Made by a program: the position numbers and the translations under genes
Shown: positions 43,632-53,634 of the stretch, in pieces
Position numbering within the stretch: the first letter of the stretch is position 1
Layout: every line of letters begins with the position of its first letter
The notes under the pieces: generated by a model
Told to the model about the DNA's origin: nothing
Seen by the model: the letters and a program-made list of their open reading frames with translations, nothing else
Databases searched by the model: none
NCBI GenBank assembly: GCA_963843835.1
Contig: CAWJMD010000008.1
Location: forward strand, 1,116,001-1,180,000
DNA from: CAWJMD01 sp963843835
GTDB lineage: Bacteria; Actinomycetota; Actinomycetes; Actinomycetales; CAWJMD01
Reading direction: 5' to 3'
DNA: 64,000 nucleotides

Positions 43632-45109
43632 GCGGGGGCCAGGCAGTGACGGTCACGGCCGGAGCGCTTCGCCTCGTACAGGCAGCGGTCGGCGACCTCA
43701 CGCGCGTGCTGGGCCTCCTGGCCGTCGAGCATGACCGCACCCACCGAGAGCGACCTGCCGAGTCCGCGCGCGGACTCGAGGAGCCGCGTCATGACGTGGT
43801 CCGCGACCTCCCGCCCGACACCGCGGAGCACCACGGCGAACTCGTCGCCGCCGATCCGGTACAGGCGGTCGGACTCCCGGAGCTGGCTCTGCAGGGCCGC
43901 CGAGAGGTCGACCAGCACACGGTCTCCGGCCGGGTGCCCCTCGGTGTCGTTGACCTGCTTGAAGTGGTCGATGTCGAGCACAACGAGGCAGTCCTGAAGC
44001 CGCACACCGGTCGCGGGAGCCTCCACGACGAACTCCGCGAGGTCCCTGCCGAACTGGGCGGCGTTGCGGAGACCGGTCAGGGAGTCCTGGGTCGCGCGCA
44101 CGGTGAGCTCCCCGATGGCCCAGGCGATCTCGAACGACGCCGCGACCTGGCCCGCCAGGAGCTCGACAGCAGCCGCGCGGGCCGAGTCGTGCGGGACGGG
44201 CCGCGAGTCGGCCGTCGTCAGCAGCCCCACCACCTCGCCGCCCACGACGAGCGGCTGCACGGCGATGGCACCCACGCCGCTGCGCTGGAGGAAGCCGTAG
44301 TCGGGCGGCACAGCCTCTCCGCCGGGGAAGTGGGACGACGTCCCGGCGCTGACCCACCGCGCCATCACCGCGTGCTCGGAGTCGGTCCAGGCCCGCAGTG
44401 CGTCCGCCAGCGGCCCCGCGGCGGTGCGGCTCGACCACACCCCGGCACCCGAGCGGCGACTGAGCGAGGCGGAGCACATGCCCGAGATCTCGATCGCTCC
44501 CTCGACGGCGCGCCGGGAGATCTCGGCTCGATCGGTACGGGCAGTGAGCGACACGGCGATGCGCGCCAGCCGCTGCTCGAGCGGGACCGGGGGCAGGCCA
44601 CCGAGGGCCTCGATCACCTCGCCCAGGACGTCCGCTGCACGCACCGCGTCCGCCAGCAGCCCGTCAGGGGCCGGGTCACGGGTCTCGAGGCTGACCGCAC
44701 CCACAGCCTCCCCCGCCACCCTGATCGGCGCCGCAGCCTCGGCACGCAGCCCCGGGATCGCCGCCACGAACGTCGGATCGGCCGTCACGTCCTCGATCAG
44801 CACCGGCTGCCCGGTCCGCACCACCCTGCCGATCACGCCGGCATCCACGCTGAACCCGTCGACCACCTGGAAGTAGCCCCGGGCCGCCTGGCACCTCAGA
44901 CGTCCGTCGACCAGCAGGTAGATGCTGGGGAGGTCGTGGACCTCGGCGAGCTCGTCGACCATCGCCCGAGCGGCCTCGGCCACCGTCTCGGCGACCCGGG
45001 CGCCAGCGAAGGGCGGGTTGTCGCCGGTCGGCTTCCCGCAGGGACCGACGTCGGTATCGAGCTGCGCCACCGTCAACCCCGATCGTCTCTGCGCCACGGC
45101 ACTTGTCAC
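43628..45109 (-). CDS. GAF-GAF-GGDEF diguanylate cyclase
   Basis: A 493-residue signalling protein. Two GAF-like sensor domains come first (about 25-165 with LPSIYLLVDGRLRCQAARGY, and about 180-325), then a GGDEF domain (about 330-490) with LDIDHFKQVNDTEGHPAGD and the intact active-site loop RLYRIGGDEFAVVLRGV. An inhibitory RxxD site is not evident upstream of the loop. It should make cyclic di-GMP in response to a ligand or redox state. The GTG at 45109 is the most plausible start; the frame is open much further upstream without homology. Confidence 0.9.
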   Translation of the reverse strand: MTSAVAQRRSGLTVAQLDTDVGPCGKPTGDNPPFAGARVAETVAEAARAMVDELAEVHDLPSIYLLVDGRLRCQAARGYFQVVDGFSVDAGVIGRVVRTGQPVLIEDVTADPTFVAAIPGLRAEAAAPIRVAGEAVGAVSLETRDPAPDGLLADAVRAADVLGEVIEALGGLPPVPLEQRLARIAVSLTARTDRAEISRRAVEGAIEISGMCSASLSRRSGAGVWSSRTAAGPLADALRAWTDSEHAVMARWVSAGTSSHFPGGEAVPPDYGFLQRSGVGAIAVQPLVVGGEVVGLLTTADSRPVPHDSARAAAVELLAGQVAASFEIAWAIGELTVRATQDSLTGLRNAAQFGRDLAEFVVEAPATGVRLQDCLVVLDIDHFKQVNDTEGHPAGDRVLVDLSAALQSQLRESDRLYRIGGDEFAVVLRGVGREVADHVMTRLLESARGLGRSLSVGAVMLDGQEAQHAREVADRCLYEAKRSGRDRHCLAPA

Positions 45110-45144
45110 GATACTGCCCGGCGGTCCCCCGTGGATGACATCCT

Positions 45145-45978
45145 GTGCCGGTGCCCTCCCGCGCGTCCGGGTCGCTGAGCCCCTACCTGCGCGACTGCGC
45201 GGACGACCTCGTCGAGGCAGAGGTCCGGGCGGACGTGCACGATCTGCGCGTCGCCTGCCGCCGCATCCGGAGCGTGCTGCGCACCGGTCGCTCCCTCTGG
45301 CCGGCGCCGGACGGCCGTCCCGCTGCGCTGGCCGAGCGCTGCCGCAGCCTGGGCTCGCACCTCTCCGGTGCACGGGACGACGAGGTCGCCGCCCAGCTGC
45401 TGCGCTGCTGGGCCGACGACCAGGGCTGGGCCCCCGAGGACCTGGCCGGCCTGCTCGACGAGCTGGAGCTGTCCGTCCCGGAGGACCGGGAGCCTCTGAC
45501 TGCGCCGGCGGTGCCGGGCGAGCTCCTGGCCGAGGCGTTGGAGCTCGCCGGGGACGTCCGCGAGCTGGCGGCCGAGCAGGACGACACCGGCCCGTCGGGG
45601 GACGGCGCGGACGGACTGGGTGCCCGGGTCGATGCGGAGCGCACCCGCGTGCTGCGTCGCGCGGAGCGCGCGACGTCTCCCACCGAGTGGCACGAGGTCC
45701 GCAAGGCGGCCAAGCGACTGCGCTACACCGCGGAGGCGCAGGCGCGGTCGGCACCTGACGGCGACGACGAGAAGGCGGCGTCGGCGACGGTCGCCGCGGC
45801 CAAGCGCCTGCAGACCGTGCTGGGCGACCTGCGGGACGTCCAGCAGGTCGAGGAGCGGCTCGTCGCGCACGCCGCCGGCCCTCTGGCGGACAGGGCCCTG
45901 GTCACCGCGGTGCGGAACGCCCACGCCCTGTCGCAGGAGGTGCCCGCGGCCGTCGAGGGGCTGCGCCGGACGGTGTGA
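45145..45978 (+). CDS. CHAD-domain protein (polyphosphate-associated)
   Basis: A 277-residue helical protein whose whole length fits a CHAD domain: DLVEAEVRADVHDLRVACRR with the conserved His and Arg residues, SHLSGARDDEVAAQLLR, and a second half with WHEVRKAAKRLRYTAEA and AAKRLQTVLGDLRDVQQVEE. CHAD domains bind polyphosphate through such basic patches. It starts at a GTG at 45145 (another at 45151). It is divergent from the diguanylate cyclase with only 35 bases between, and lies 9 kb from the PPK2 gene. Confidence 0.9.
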   Translation: MPVPSRASGSLSPYLRDCADDLVEAEVRADVHDLRVACRRIRSVLRTGRSLWPAPDGRPAALAERCRSLGSHLSGARDDEVAAQLLRCWADDQGWAPEDLAGLLDELELSVPEDREPLTAPAVPGELLAEALELAGDVRELAAEQDDTGPSGDGADGLGARVDAERTRVLRRAERATSPTEWHEVRKAAKRLRYTAEAQARSAPDGDDEKAASATVAAAKRLQTVLGDLRDVQQVEERLVAHAAGPLADRALVTAVRNAHALSQEVPAAVEGLRRTV

Positions 45979-46000
45979 GGCGCTCCCCGCCGCAGCTGCT

Positions 46001-47071
46001 TCAGCGGCGCAGCAACGCCTGCACGGCCTCACCGGCCAGCACCTGACGGGCGTGGGACTCCGGCAGGAGGTCGAGCCACCGCTCGACCGCGTGGCGCCGG
46101 GCGGCATCGGTCAGCCGGCCCCGAACGCGCAGCCGGGCGACACCACCGTCGGGGAAGACGTCGAGCCGGACCTGCGAGACGGGGTGGTCGCCCTCGACGC
46201 GGAACAGGTGTCGCGTGTCCGGCTGCAGCCGGGTGCGTGGGACCAGCTCGACACCCGGCGCGCCCGCGAGATCGTCGCTGCCGGTGTCGAAACCGGTCAG
46301 AGTGACCCACCCCGCGGCGTTCCCCACGAAGTACGAGGTGTCCACCTCGATCAGCTCGGGCAGCCCCTGGGCGCCGAGACGAACCGTCACGTGGTCGTTG
46401 CCCCCGTCCCGGCGGCGCGCGTTCTCCCACCCCTCCCCCATGCTGCGCGCCCGGTCAGGCAGAAGCAGGTTCGCCGGTGACGAGTAGAACGCGTTGGAGC
46501 AGTCCAGGACCCGGCCGCCGTTCTCGACGGCGGCCAGGTCGAGCGTGCCGGTGAGGAAGCGGGGGTCGGGGACGGGCTCACCGTGCACCCGAAGACGGGC
46601 CACACCGCCGTCCGGGAAGATGTTGAGCCGCACGTGGGTGAAGCGACCCGGGGTCCGCACCGCGAAGGGGTTGCGCGAGTCACCTGCCAGGGGCGACCGC
46701 TCCACGAGCGGCTCCCACTGCGCACCGGCGAGCTCGTCCGGGGACGGGTACCCCTCGACGCTGGCTCCGTCCAGCGACGCGAAGGGTGGGTAGTTGCCGG
46801 TGAACCAGGCGGTGTCGACGACGACGCCGCGGACGACGCCGGGCACGCCGAGCCGGACGATCGCGTGGTCGTGCCCCGCCTCCCGCCGACGGCGGGTCTC
46901 CCACCCGTCGTACACCTTGCCCTTGTGCCCGAAGTCGTGCGGCGAGAACGCCGAGGGCTCGGGCTTGATCAGGTTCTCGCGCTGGGCGAACAGCTCGTCG
47001 TTGGCGTACACGACGCTGCCGGCCAAGGCGCGGGACGCGAGGTCGGGAAGGATGGTGAAGTCGCCGGTCAT
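46001..47071 (-). CDS. alc: Allantoicase
   Basis: A 356-residue protein made of two allantoicase repeats. The first has GHKGKVYDGWETRRRREAGH and FTHVRLNIFPDGGVARLRVH. The second has GEGWENARRRDGGNDHVTVR and VSQVRLDVFPDGGVARLRVR. It splits allantoate into ureidoglycolate and urea. A C-terminal tail (RHAVERWLDLLPESHARQVL) follows the second repeat and resembles a segment seen in other actinobacterial allantoicases. The ATG overlaps the allantoinase stop by four bases. Confidence 0.95.
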   Translation of the reverse strand: MTGDFTILPDLASRALAGSVVYANDELFAQRENLIKPEPSAFSPHDFGHKGKVYDGWETRRRREAGHDHAIVRLGVPGVVRGVVVDTAWFTGNYPPFASLDGASVEGYPSPDELAGAQWEPLVERSPLAGDSRNPFAVRTPGRFTHVRLNIFPDGGVARLRVHGEPVPDPRFLTGTLDLAAVENGGRVLDCSNAFYSSPANLLLPDRARSMGEGWENARRRDGGNDHVTVRLGAQGLPELIEVDTSYFVGNAAGWVTLTGFDTGSDDLAGAPGVELVPRTRLQPDTRHLFRVEGDHPVSQVRLDVFPDGGVARLRVRGRLTDAARRHAVERWLDLLPESHARQVLAGEAVQALLRR

Positions 47072-48408
47072 GGTGCCTCCCTGTCGAGGAGCCGTCCGCG
47101 GGGCTCGCCGTCGATGTCGATCCGCCGGCCCGCGAGCCAGGTGCTGCGCACCACGCCGTCCAGCGTCCGGCCGGCGTACGGGGTGACGGGGTTGCGGTGA
47201 CACAGCGCGGTGGCGTCCACGACCATCTGCTCGTCGGTTGCCACGACGGCGAGGTCGGCGTCCGCCCCCACCTCGATGCGTCCCTTGGAGCGCAGACCCG
47301 CGGTCCTCGCCGGGTTCAGCGCCATCCATCGGGCGACGTCGACCAGGCTGAAGCCGCGCTCTCGGGCCGCCGTCCAGACCAGGGGCAACCCGAGCTGCAG
47401 CGACGCGATGCCGCCCCACGCCGTCGCGAAGTCCCCCGTCCCCAGCGCCTTGAGGTCCGGGGTGCACGGCGAGTGGTCGGAGACGACGGAGTCGATGACA
47501 CCGTCTCCGAGCGCACGCCACAGGCGCTCCGAGTTCTCGGCCTCACGGATGGGCGGGCAGCACTTGAACTGCGTGGCACCGTCGGGGACCTCCTCGGCCC
47601 GCAGCGTCAGGTAGTGCGGGCAGGTCTCGGCCGTCACCCGCCCGCCCGCATCCCTGGCCGCCGTGAGGAGCGGGACGGCGTCGGCGCTCGAGAGATGGAG
47701 CACGTGGACGCGGCATCCGGTCACCCGGGAGAGGTCGATCACCCGCTGGACCGCCACGTCCTCGGCCCGCCGGGGCCGGGACGCGAGGAAGCCTCCGTAG
47801 TCGCGTCCGGTGGCTCCCGGGGCGGCGTCGATGATCCCCGGGTCCTCGGCGTGGACGACGACCAGCCCGTCGAACGCGGCCACCTCCCGGAGGGCGCGCT
47901 CCAGGTCCGACGCCTCCAGGTGCGCGAACTCCTCGACCCCCGAGGGCACGAGGAAGCACTTGAAACCGAGAACGCCCGCGTCGTGCAGTGCGCGCAGCCC
48001 CCCGAGGTTCCCAGGAACTGCGCCACCCCAGAAGCCCACGTCGACGTGCACCTGGTCGTGTGCGGCCCGGCGCTTCGCGCGCAGCGCCTCGACGTCGGTC
48101 GTCGGCGGGATGCAGTTCAGGGGCATGTCGACCAGCGTCGTGACTCCCCCAGCCGCCGCCGCCCGGGTGCCGGTCGAGAAGCCCTCCCACTCGGTGCGTC
48201 CCGGCTCGTTGAGGTGCACGTGCGTGTCGACCAGACCCGGCATCAGGACGGTGTCGTCGTCGAGGTCGACCACCTCGGCACCGGTGACGTCGGAGTCGAG
48301 GGGCTCCATCGACGCCACGCGTCCGTCGGCCACGACCACTGACGCCGGGACCTCACCGCGAGGCGTGACCACCCGACGTGCCCGGAACACGACGTCGACG
48401 TCCGGCAC
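47068..48408 (-). CDS. allB: Allantoinase
   Basis: A 446-residue cyclic amidohydrolase: metal site LVDTHVHLNEPGRTEWEGFS, carboxylated lysine in GVLGFKCFLVPSG, HVLHLSSADAVPLL, and SVVSDHSPCTPDLKALGTGD with the last Asp ligand. It opens allantoin to allantoate. The GTG at 48408 follows the previous stop by two bases; a much longer opening in this frame overlaps the upstream gene and is not used. Confidence 0.95.
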   Translation of the reverse strand: MPDVDVVFRARRVVTPRGEVPASVVVADGRVASMEPLDSDVTGAEVVDLDDDTVLMPGLVDTHVHLNEPGRTEWEGFSTGTRAAAAGGVTTLVDMPLNCIPPTTDVEALRAKRRAAHDQVHVDVGFWGGAVPGNLGGLRALHDAGVLGFKCFLVPSGVEEFAHLEASDLERALREVAAFDGLVVVHAEDPGIIDAAPGATGRDYGGFLASRPRRAEDVAVQRVIDLSRVTGCRVHVLHLSSADAVPLLTAARDAGGRVTAETCPHYLTLRAEEVPDGATQFKCCPPIREAENSERLWRALGDGVIDSVVSDHSPCTPDLKALGTGDFATAWGGIASLQLGLPLVWTAARERGFSLVDVARWMALNPARTAGLRSKGRIEVGADADLAVVATDEQMVVDATALCHRNPVTPYAGRTLDGVVRSTWLAGRRIDIDGEPRGRLLDREAP

Positions 48409-48410
48409 GG

Positions 48411-49694
48411 TCAGCGCCCCCGGGGCGCGCGCCGGGCGTCGCGCCGGGCCAGGTGCAGCAGCTGCTTGCGCTCGATGCCGGTGCGTTCGGTCACCTCGGC
48501 GAGGTCGACCGCACCGCAGTCGACCCCCCTCACGACGAAGTCGGCGAGCGCTCGCGCCGTCGCGGGTTCGTCGAGCACCGCGCCAGCGCGCTGCTCGACG
48601 TAGGAACGCAGACGGGCTGCGGCGTGGTCGAGTCCCTCCCGGTAGAACGCGTAGACGGCCGCGTAGCGGGTGGGCAGCTGAGCAGGGTGCAGGTCCCACC
48701 CCTGGTAGAACCCCCTCTCCAGCGACCGCCGTACGAGGCGGGCGTGCAACCGCCAGCCCGCGCGGACCGCCTCCCTGTCGCCCACCGGCAGCACGTTCGT
48801 CGAGCCGTCGCTGAGGCGGACGCCCGTCCCGGCCGCCGCCACCTGCATCACGGCCTTGGCGTGGTCGGCCACCGGGTGCTCCATGCTCTGGTAGCCGGCG
48901 GCGATACCGCAGGCGGCGGAGTAGTCGTAGGTGCCGTAGTGCAGTCCGGCGCACCGGCCGCCCGAGGAGTGCACCATCCGCGCCACGAGCGCGGTGCCGT
49001 CGGGGCCGAGCACGGCCTGCGGCGTCTCGACCTGGATCTCGAACCGCAGCACCGAGGCCTCCAGCCCGTAGGCCTCCTCGAGCCGGTCGCAGACGGTGGC
49101 CATCGCCTCCACCTGCTCGACGGACGTGACCTTCGGCAGCGTGACCACGAAGCCCTCCGGCAGGTCGCACTCGCCGAGCAGCGTGCCGAGGAAGAGGTCG
49201 AGTGTGCGCAGGCCGCGTCGGCGGGTCGGTGCCTCCAGGCTCTTGAACCTCAACCCGGTCGTCGGCGGCGAGTCACCTGCGTCGACCGAGACGGCGAGGG
49301 CGCGGGCCGCGGACCGCGCGTCACGGTCCTCGACCTCGTCACCGCGGTCGCCGTACCCGTCCTCGAAGTCGATCCGCAGGTCCTCCACCGGCTCGCGCGC
49401 CAGCTTGTCGCGTACCCGGCCCACCACGCTGGCGGCCAGGTCCGGCCCGAGGTCGAGGACCGAGGCGAGCTCGCCCGGGCTGCCTGCGTTCCGGTCCAGC
49501 GCCTCCAGCGCGAGGCGGCCCCACTCCGGGGCGAGGTCGGCGTCGTAGTCACCGGCGGGTACGTACACGGTGTGGACGGGCTGACGCAGGCCCCGGTCCC
49601 CGGGGTAGAGCGACGACAGCTGCTGGTCGGCGCCGGACAGGCGCGCGTCGAGCTCCTCGACCAGCCCGGCGAGGTCGAGCCCCGACCCGGTCAT
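48411..49694 (-). CDS. DUF6986/HpcH-HpaI-aldolase-like protein in the purine locus
   Basis: A 427-residue protein with a citrate-lyase-beta/aldolase TIM-barrel look: LRIDFEDGYGDRGDEVEDRD (metal-ligand acidic cluster), LRFKSLEAPTRRRGLRTLDL, FVVTLPKVTSVEQVEAMATV and HYGTYDYSAACGIAAGYQSM. Such proteins form or cleave bonds using glyoxylate or pyruvate-like substrates. It sits between malate synthase and allantoinase with four-base overlap and two-base gap. A role in glyoxylate use is therefore plausible but unproven. Confidence 0.8.
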   Translation of the reverse strand: MTGSGLDLAGLVEELDARLSGADQQLSSLYPGDRGLRQPVHTVYVPAGDYDADLAPEWGRLALEALDRNAGSPGELASVLDLGPDLAASVVGRVRDKLAREPVEDLRIDFEDGYGDRGDEVEDRDARSAARALAVSVDAGDSPPTTGLRFKSLEAPTRRRGLRTLDLFLGTLLGECDLPEGFVVTLPKVTSVEQVEAMATVCDRLEEAYGLEASVLRFEIQVETPQAVLGPDGTALVARMVHSSGGRCAGLHYGTYDYSAACGIAAGYQSMEHPVADHAKAVMQVAAAGTGVRLSDGSTNVLPVGDREAVRAGWRLHARLVRRSLERGFYQGWDLHPAQLPTRYAAVYAFYREGLDHAAARLRSYVEQRAGAVLDEPATARALADFVVRGVDCGAVDLAEVTERTGIERKQLLHLARRDARRAPRGR

Positions 49695-51292
49695 CGCCCC
49701 TCGGCCACGAGCAGGTCATAGGCCGGCAGCGTGAGGAAGTCGACGAAGTGGTCGTCGAGCGCGCTCTGCTCGAACACCCTGCGCGCGTCGGCCCAGTGCC
49801 CCGTGTCGACGTCGGCCCCGAGCTGCTCCCGCAGCGACGTGTACTCCTCGTCCACCAGGGACCTCACCAGCTCGGCGGTCACCAGGTCCCCCGAGTCGAG
49901 CCGAACGCCGTTGTGGGCCCACTGCCAGATCTGCGACCGCGAGATCTCGGCCGTCGCCGCGTCCTCCATGAGGTTGTCGATGGCGGCGGCGCCGTTGCCG
50001 CGCAGCCACGACTCGACGTAGCGCAGACCGACGCTGATGTTGCCCCGCAGGCCCTGCTCGGTGACCTCGCCGGGGGTCCTGTCGACGGCCAGCAGGTCGT
50101 CCGCGGTGACCTCCACCTCGTCCCGGAGGAGGTCGAGCTGGTGGGGCCGTCCCGCGAGCGCGTCGTCGAACACCTCCCGGCAGAGGGGAACCAGGTCGGG
50201 ATGGGCCACCCACGACCCGTCGAAACCGGCTGCCGCCTCGCGGGTCTTGTCCTCGCGCACCTTGGCGAAGGCTCGTTCGTTCACCTCGGGGTCGCGCCGG
50301 CTCGGGATGAAGGCCGCCATCCCGCCCATCGCGTACGCACCACGGCGGTGGCAGGTGCGCACCAGCAGGTCGGCGTAGGCCTGCATCATCGGGGCCGCCA
50401 TCGTCACCGCGTTGCGGTCGGGCAGCGTGAACCGCGGTCCGGCGTCGCGGAAGTTCTTGATGATCGAGAAGAGGTAGTCCCAGCGGCCGGCGTTCAGCCC
50501 GGAGGCGTGCTCCCGGAGCTCGTGGAGGATCTCGTCCATCTCGAAGGCGGCGGTGATCGTCTCGATCAGCACGGTCGCCCGCACGGTGCCGTGGGGGACA
50601 CCGAGATGCTGCTGGGCCACCGTGAACACGTCGTTCCAGAGGCGGGCCTCGAGGTGCGACTCCAGCTTCGGCAGGTAGAAGTACGGCCCGCTCCCCCGCG
50701 CGAGCAGCTCGTGCGCGTTGTTGGCCATGTACAGGCCGAAGTCGACGAGGCCTCCAGCCACCGGTTCCCCGTCCACGAGCACGTGCCGCTCGTCGAGGTG
50801 CCAGCCGCGCGGACGCGGCACGATCGTCGGGGGGTCGCCCCCTGTGAGCGCGTACTCCTTGCCCTCCGGGGAGGTGTGGGCGATCGTGCGCCGCACCGCG
50901 TCGACGAGGTTGACCTGACCGGAGACCACGTTGTGCCAGTGCGGCGTGTTCGCGTCCTCCAGGTCGGCGAGCCAGACGCAGGCCCCCGAGTTGAGAGCGT
51001 TGATGGCCATCTTGCGCTCGGTAGGACCGGTGATCTCGACGCGTCTGTCGGTCAGGTCGGGCGGCGCCGGCGCGACGGTCCAGGAGCCCTCCCGCACCCC
51101 CTCGGTCCCGGGCAGGAAGTCGAGGCGCCCCGACCGCGAGATCTCCTCGCGCCGCGCGCGCCGCGCGCCCAACAGCTCGTCCCGCCGCGCGCCGAAGCGC
51201 TCGTGGAGCAGGGCGACGAGTCCCAGCGCCTCGCGCGTCAGCACCTCGTCACTGCGGTGGACCGGTGGACCGGTCACCTGGATGTCGGCCAC
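49691..51292 (-). CDS. aceB: Malate synthase A
   Basis: A 533-residue malate synthase of the A type. It has MAINALNSGACVWLADLEDA near the metal site, GPYFYLPKLESHLEARLWND, RATVLIETITAAFEMDEILH with the metal Glu, GRWDYLFSIIKNFRDAGPRF and the late catalytic-Asp segment NLMEDAATAEISRSQIWQWA. It condenses glyoxylate with acetyl-CoA. Position inside the purine operon suggests it disposes of the glyoxylate from allantoin breakdown and is not part of a glyoxylate shunt pair; no aceA is nearby. The GTG at 51292 has GAGGAGG upstream. Confidence 0.95.
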   Translation of the reverse strand: MADIQVTGPPVHRSDEVLTREALGLVALLHERFGARRDELLGARRARREEISRSGRLDFLPGTEGVREGSWTVAPAPPDLTDRRVEITGPTERKMAINALNSGACVWLADLEDANTPHWHNVVSGQVNLVDAVRRTIAHTSPEGKEYALTGGDPPTIVPRPRGWHLDERHVLVDGEPVAGGLVDFGLYMANNAHELLARGSGPYFYLPKLESHLEARLWNDVFTVAQQHLGVPHGTVRATVLIETITAAFEMDEILHELREHASGLNAGRWDYLFSIIKNFRDAGPRFTLPDRNAVTMAAPMMQAYADLLVRTCHRRGAYAMGGMAAFIPSRRDPEVNERAFAKVREDKTREAAAGFDGSWVAHPDLVPLCREVFDDALAGRPHQLDLLRDEVEVTADDLLAVDRTPGEVTEQGLRGNISVGLRYVESWLRGNGAAAIDNLMEDAATAEISRSQIWQWAHNGVRLDSGDLVTAELVRSLVDEEYTSLREQLGADVDTGHWADARRVFEQSALDDHFVDFLTLPAYDLLVAEGR

Positions 51293-51309
51293 GGCTGCCT
51301 CCTCATGGG

Positions 51310-53634
51310 TCAGGTACCGGTGATGTGCTCGGGGCGGATGGGCACGCGGCGCAGGGCCACGCCCGACGCCTGCCGGATCGCCGCCGCGACGGCGGGTCCC
51401 GACGAGATCGTCGGCGGCTCCCCGACGCCACGGACGCCGTAGGGCGCGTGCGGGTCCGCGTACTCCAGCACCTCCACACGCATCGGAGGCATGTCGAGGA
51501 TGGTGGGGATCAGGTAGTCCGTGAAGGACGGGTTCCTCACCCTGCCGTCGACGACCACGACCTCCTCCATCAGGGCGAGCCCCATCCCCTGCGCCGAGCC
51601 CCCGTGGATCTGTCCGACGACGGCGTCGGGGTTGATGGCCTTCCCGACGTCCTGGGCCGTGTCGAGCGCCACGACCTTGACCAGCCCCAGCTCGACGTCG
51701 ACGTCGACCACGGCGCGGTGGGCCGAGAAGACGTACTGCACGTGGGCGTCGCCCTGGCCCGTCTCGGGGTCGACCCCCGTGGTCGGACGATGCCGCCACT
51801 CGACCGTCTCCTCGACGGCCTCGTCGCCCAGCAGCTCCGCCAGGCCGGTCACGACCTCCCCGGTCGCGGTCACGACGTCGCCGTGCAGCAGGGCGAGATC
51901 GTCCACGGCTCGACCGGTCCGCGTCGCCGCGCGACCCAGCACCCGGGCACGGACCGCCTCGCACGCCGCCTTCACCGCGCCCCCGGTCACGTAGGTCTGG
52001 CGTGACGCCGACGTGGAGCCGCCGCTGCCGACCCCGGTGTCCTTGGGATGCACGACGACCCGCTCGACGCCCAGCTCGGTGCGGCAGATCTGCTGCTCGA
52101 CCGTGATCAGGCCCTGCCCGACCTCGGCGGCGGCGGTGTGGACGGATGCGACCGGCTCCCCGGCGACGACCTCGATTCGTACGCGGGCGGTGGAGTAGTC
52201 GTCGAAACCCTCGCTGAACCCCACGTTCTTCAGGCTGACCCCGTAGCCGACCCCACGGCGCACCCCCTCGCCGTGCGTCGTGTTCGAGACGCCGCCGGGC
52301 AGTGACCTGAGGTCGGGGTCCTCGGCGGCGGAGGCCGCAGGAGGCAGCGGCAGGTCACGCACGATCCGCAGCAGCTCGGCTACCGGAGCCGCGGAGTCGA
52401 CGACCTGGCCGGTGATGTTCGCGTCCCCCTCCTCGAGTGCGTTCAGCAGGCGCAGGTCGAGCGGGTCCATCCCCAGCTCGGCGGCCAAGGCGTCCATCAC
52501 CGCCTCGTGGGCGAAGGCCGCTTGCACACAACCGAATCCACGCATCGCACCGCACGGTGGGTTGTTCGTGTAGACCCCGTAGGCATCGACGTGCACGTTC
52601 GGCACCCGGTACGGACCGACGGCCATCGTGCCGCCGTTGCCCACCACCGCGCTGGTGGACGACGCGTAGGCCCCGCCGTCGAAGAGCAGCTCGCAGCGTG
52701 CGTACGCCAGGCGCCCGTCGCGCTCGGCCCCGAACTCGTAGCGGAGCGTCGCCGGGTGCCGGTGGACGTGCCCGAAGAACGACTCCTCGCGCCCGTAGGA
52801 CATCTTCACCGGCTTGCCCGTGTGCAGCGCCAGCAGGCAGGCGTGCACGTGCATCGACAGGTCCTCGCGTCCGCCGAACGCGCCTCCCACGCCCGACAGG
52901 GTCAGCCGCACCTTCTCGGCCGGCAGTCCCAGCGCCTGCTGGACCTGTCCTTGGTCGACGTGGAGCCACTGGGTCGCGACGTACAGGTCGACGCCGCCGT
53001 CGTCGGCCGGCACCGCGAGACCCGACTCGGGTCCGAGGAACGCCTGGTCCTGCATGCCGACCTCGATCTCGACCGAGGCGACCACCGGTGCGGTGGCGGC
53101 CGGCTCGCCACGGCGGATCTTGAGGTGCCGCACCAGGTTGTCGTGGTGGTCGTGCACCCAGGGTGAGGAGGCCTCGAGTGCCGCGCGCGGATCGGTGACC
53201 GGAGCCAGCTCCTCGTAGGACACCACGATCCGCCCGGCGGCGCGGCGGGCGATCTCGGGGTGCTCGGCGGCCACGAGAGCCACCGGCTCACCCTGGTAGC
53301 GCACGACCCCGTCCGCGAGCACCGGCTGGTCCTGGTGCTCCAGGCCCACTGCGTTGAGGCCGGGCACGTCGCCGGCCGTCAGCACCGCGTAGACCCCGGG
53401 GGTGGCCAGGGCCGGCCCGATGTCGACGGAGACGATCCGCGCGCTGGGGTGAGGGCTGCGCAGGGTCGCGCCCCAGAGCATGTCGTCCATCCAGAGGTCG
53501 GACGCGAACGCGAAGGCGCCGGTGACCTTGAGGGTGCCGTCCGGCCGCTGAGGGCTGTCGCCGACGCGTCCGTCCCCGGTCGAGTCGGTGCGGGCGGGCG
53601 CGCCGGTGGGACGCCGGGTGCGGGTTCCGCTCAT
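51310..53634 (-). CDS. Xanthine dehydrogenase-type molybdopterin-binding subunit
   Basis: A 774-residue large subunit of a molybdenum hydroxylase. The two domains begin with DGTLKVTGAFAFASDLWMDD. Cofactor-binding stretches include LSGVGGAFGGREDLSMHVHA, GAMRGFGCVQAAFAHEAVMD, GSGGSTSASRQTYVTGGAVK and, near the end, GVRGVGEPPTISSGPAVAAA with the catalytic Glu. It acts with the FAD and 2Fe-2S subunits encoded just upstream, most likely oxidising hypoxanthine and xanthine to urate. It overlaps the deaminase gene by four bases. Confidence 0.92.
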   Translation of the reverse strand: MSGTRTRRPTGAPARTDSTGDGRVGDSPQRPDGTLKVTGAFAFASDLWMDDMLWGATLRSPHPSARIVSVDIGPALATPGVYAVLTAGDVPGLNAVGLEHQDQPVLADGVVRYQGEPVALVAAEHPEIARRAAGRIVVSYEELAPVTDPRAALEASSPWVHDHHDNLVRHLKIRRGEPAATAPVVASVEIEVGMQDQAFLGPESGLAVPADDGGVDLYVATQWLHVDQGQVQQALGLPAEKVRLTLSGVGGAFGGREDLSMHVHACLLALHTGKPVKMSYGREESFFGHVHRHPATLRYEFGAERDGRLAYARCELLFDGGAYASSTSAVVGNGGTMAVGPYRVPNVHVDAYGVYTNNPPCGAMRGFGCVQAAFAHEAVMDALAAELGMDPLDLRLLNALEEGDANITGQVVDSAAPVAELLRIVRDLPLPPAASAAEDPDLRSLPGGVSNTTHGEGVRRGVGYGVSLKNVGFSEGFDDYSTARVRIEVVAGEPVASVHTAAAEVGQGLITVEQQICRTELGVERVVVHPKDTGVGSGGSTSASRQTYVTGGAVKAACEAVRARVLGRAATRTGRAVDDLALLHGDVVTATGEVVTGLAELLGDEAVEETVEWRHRPTTGVDPETGQGDAHVQYVFSAHRAVVDVDVELGLVKVVALDTAQDVGKAINPDAVVGQIHGGSAQGMGLALMEEVVVVDGRVRNPSFTDYLIPTILDMPPMRVEVLEYADPHAPYGVRGVGEPPTISSGPAVAAAIRQASGVALRRVPIRPEHITGT

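Noticed and set aside
43646..45178. A 510-codon plus-strand frame opposite the diguanylate cyclase
   Set aside because: It is antisense to a complete GAF-GAF-GGDEF protein and has no domain signal.
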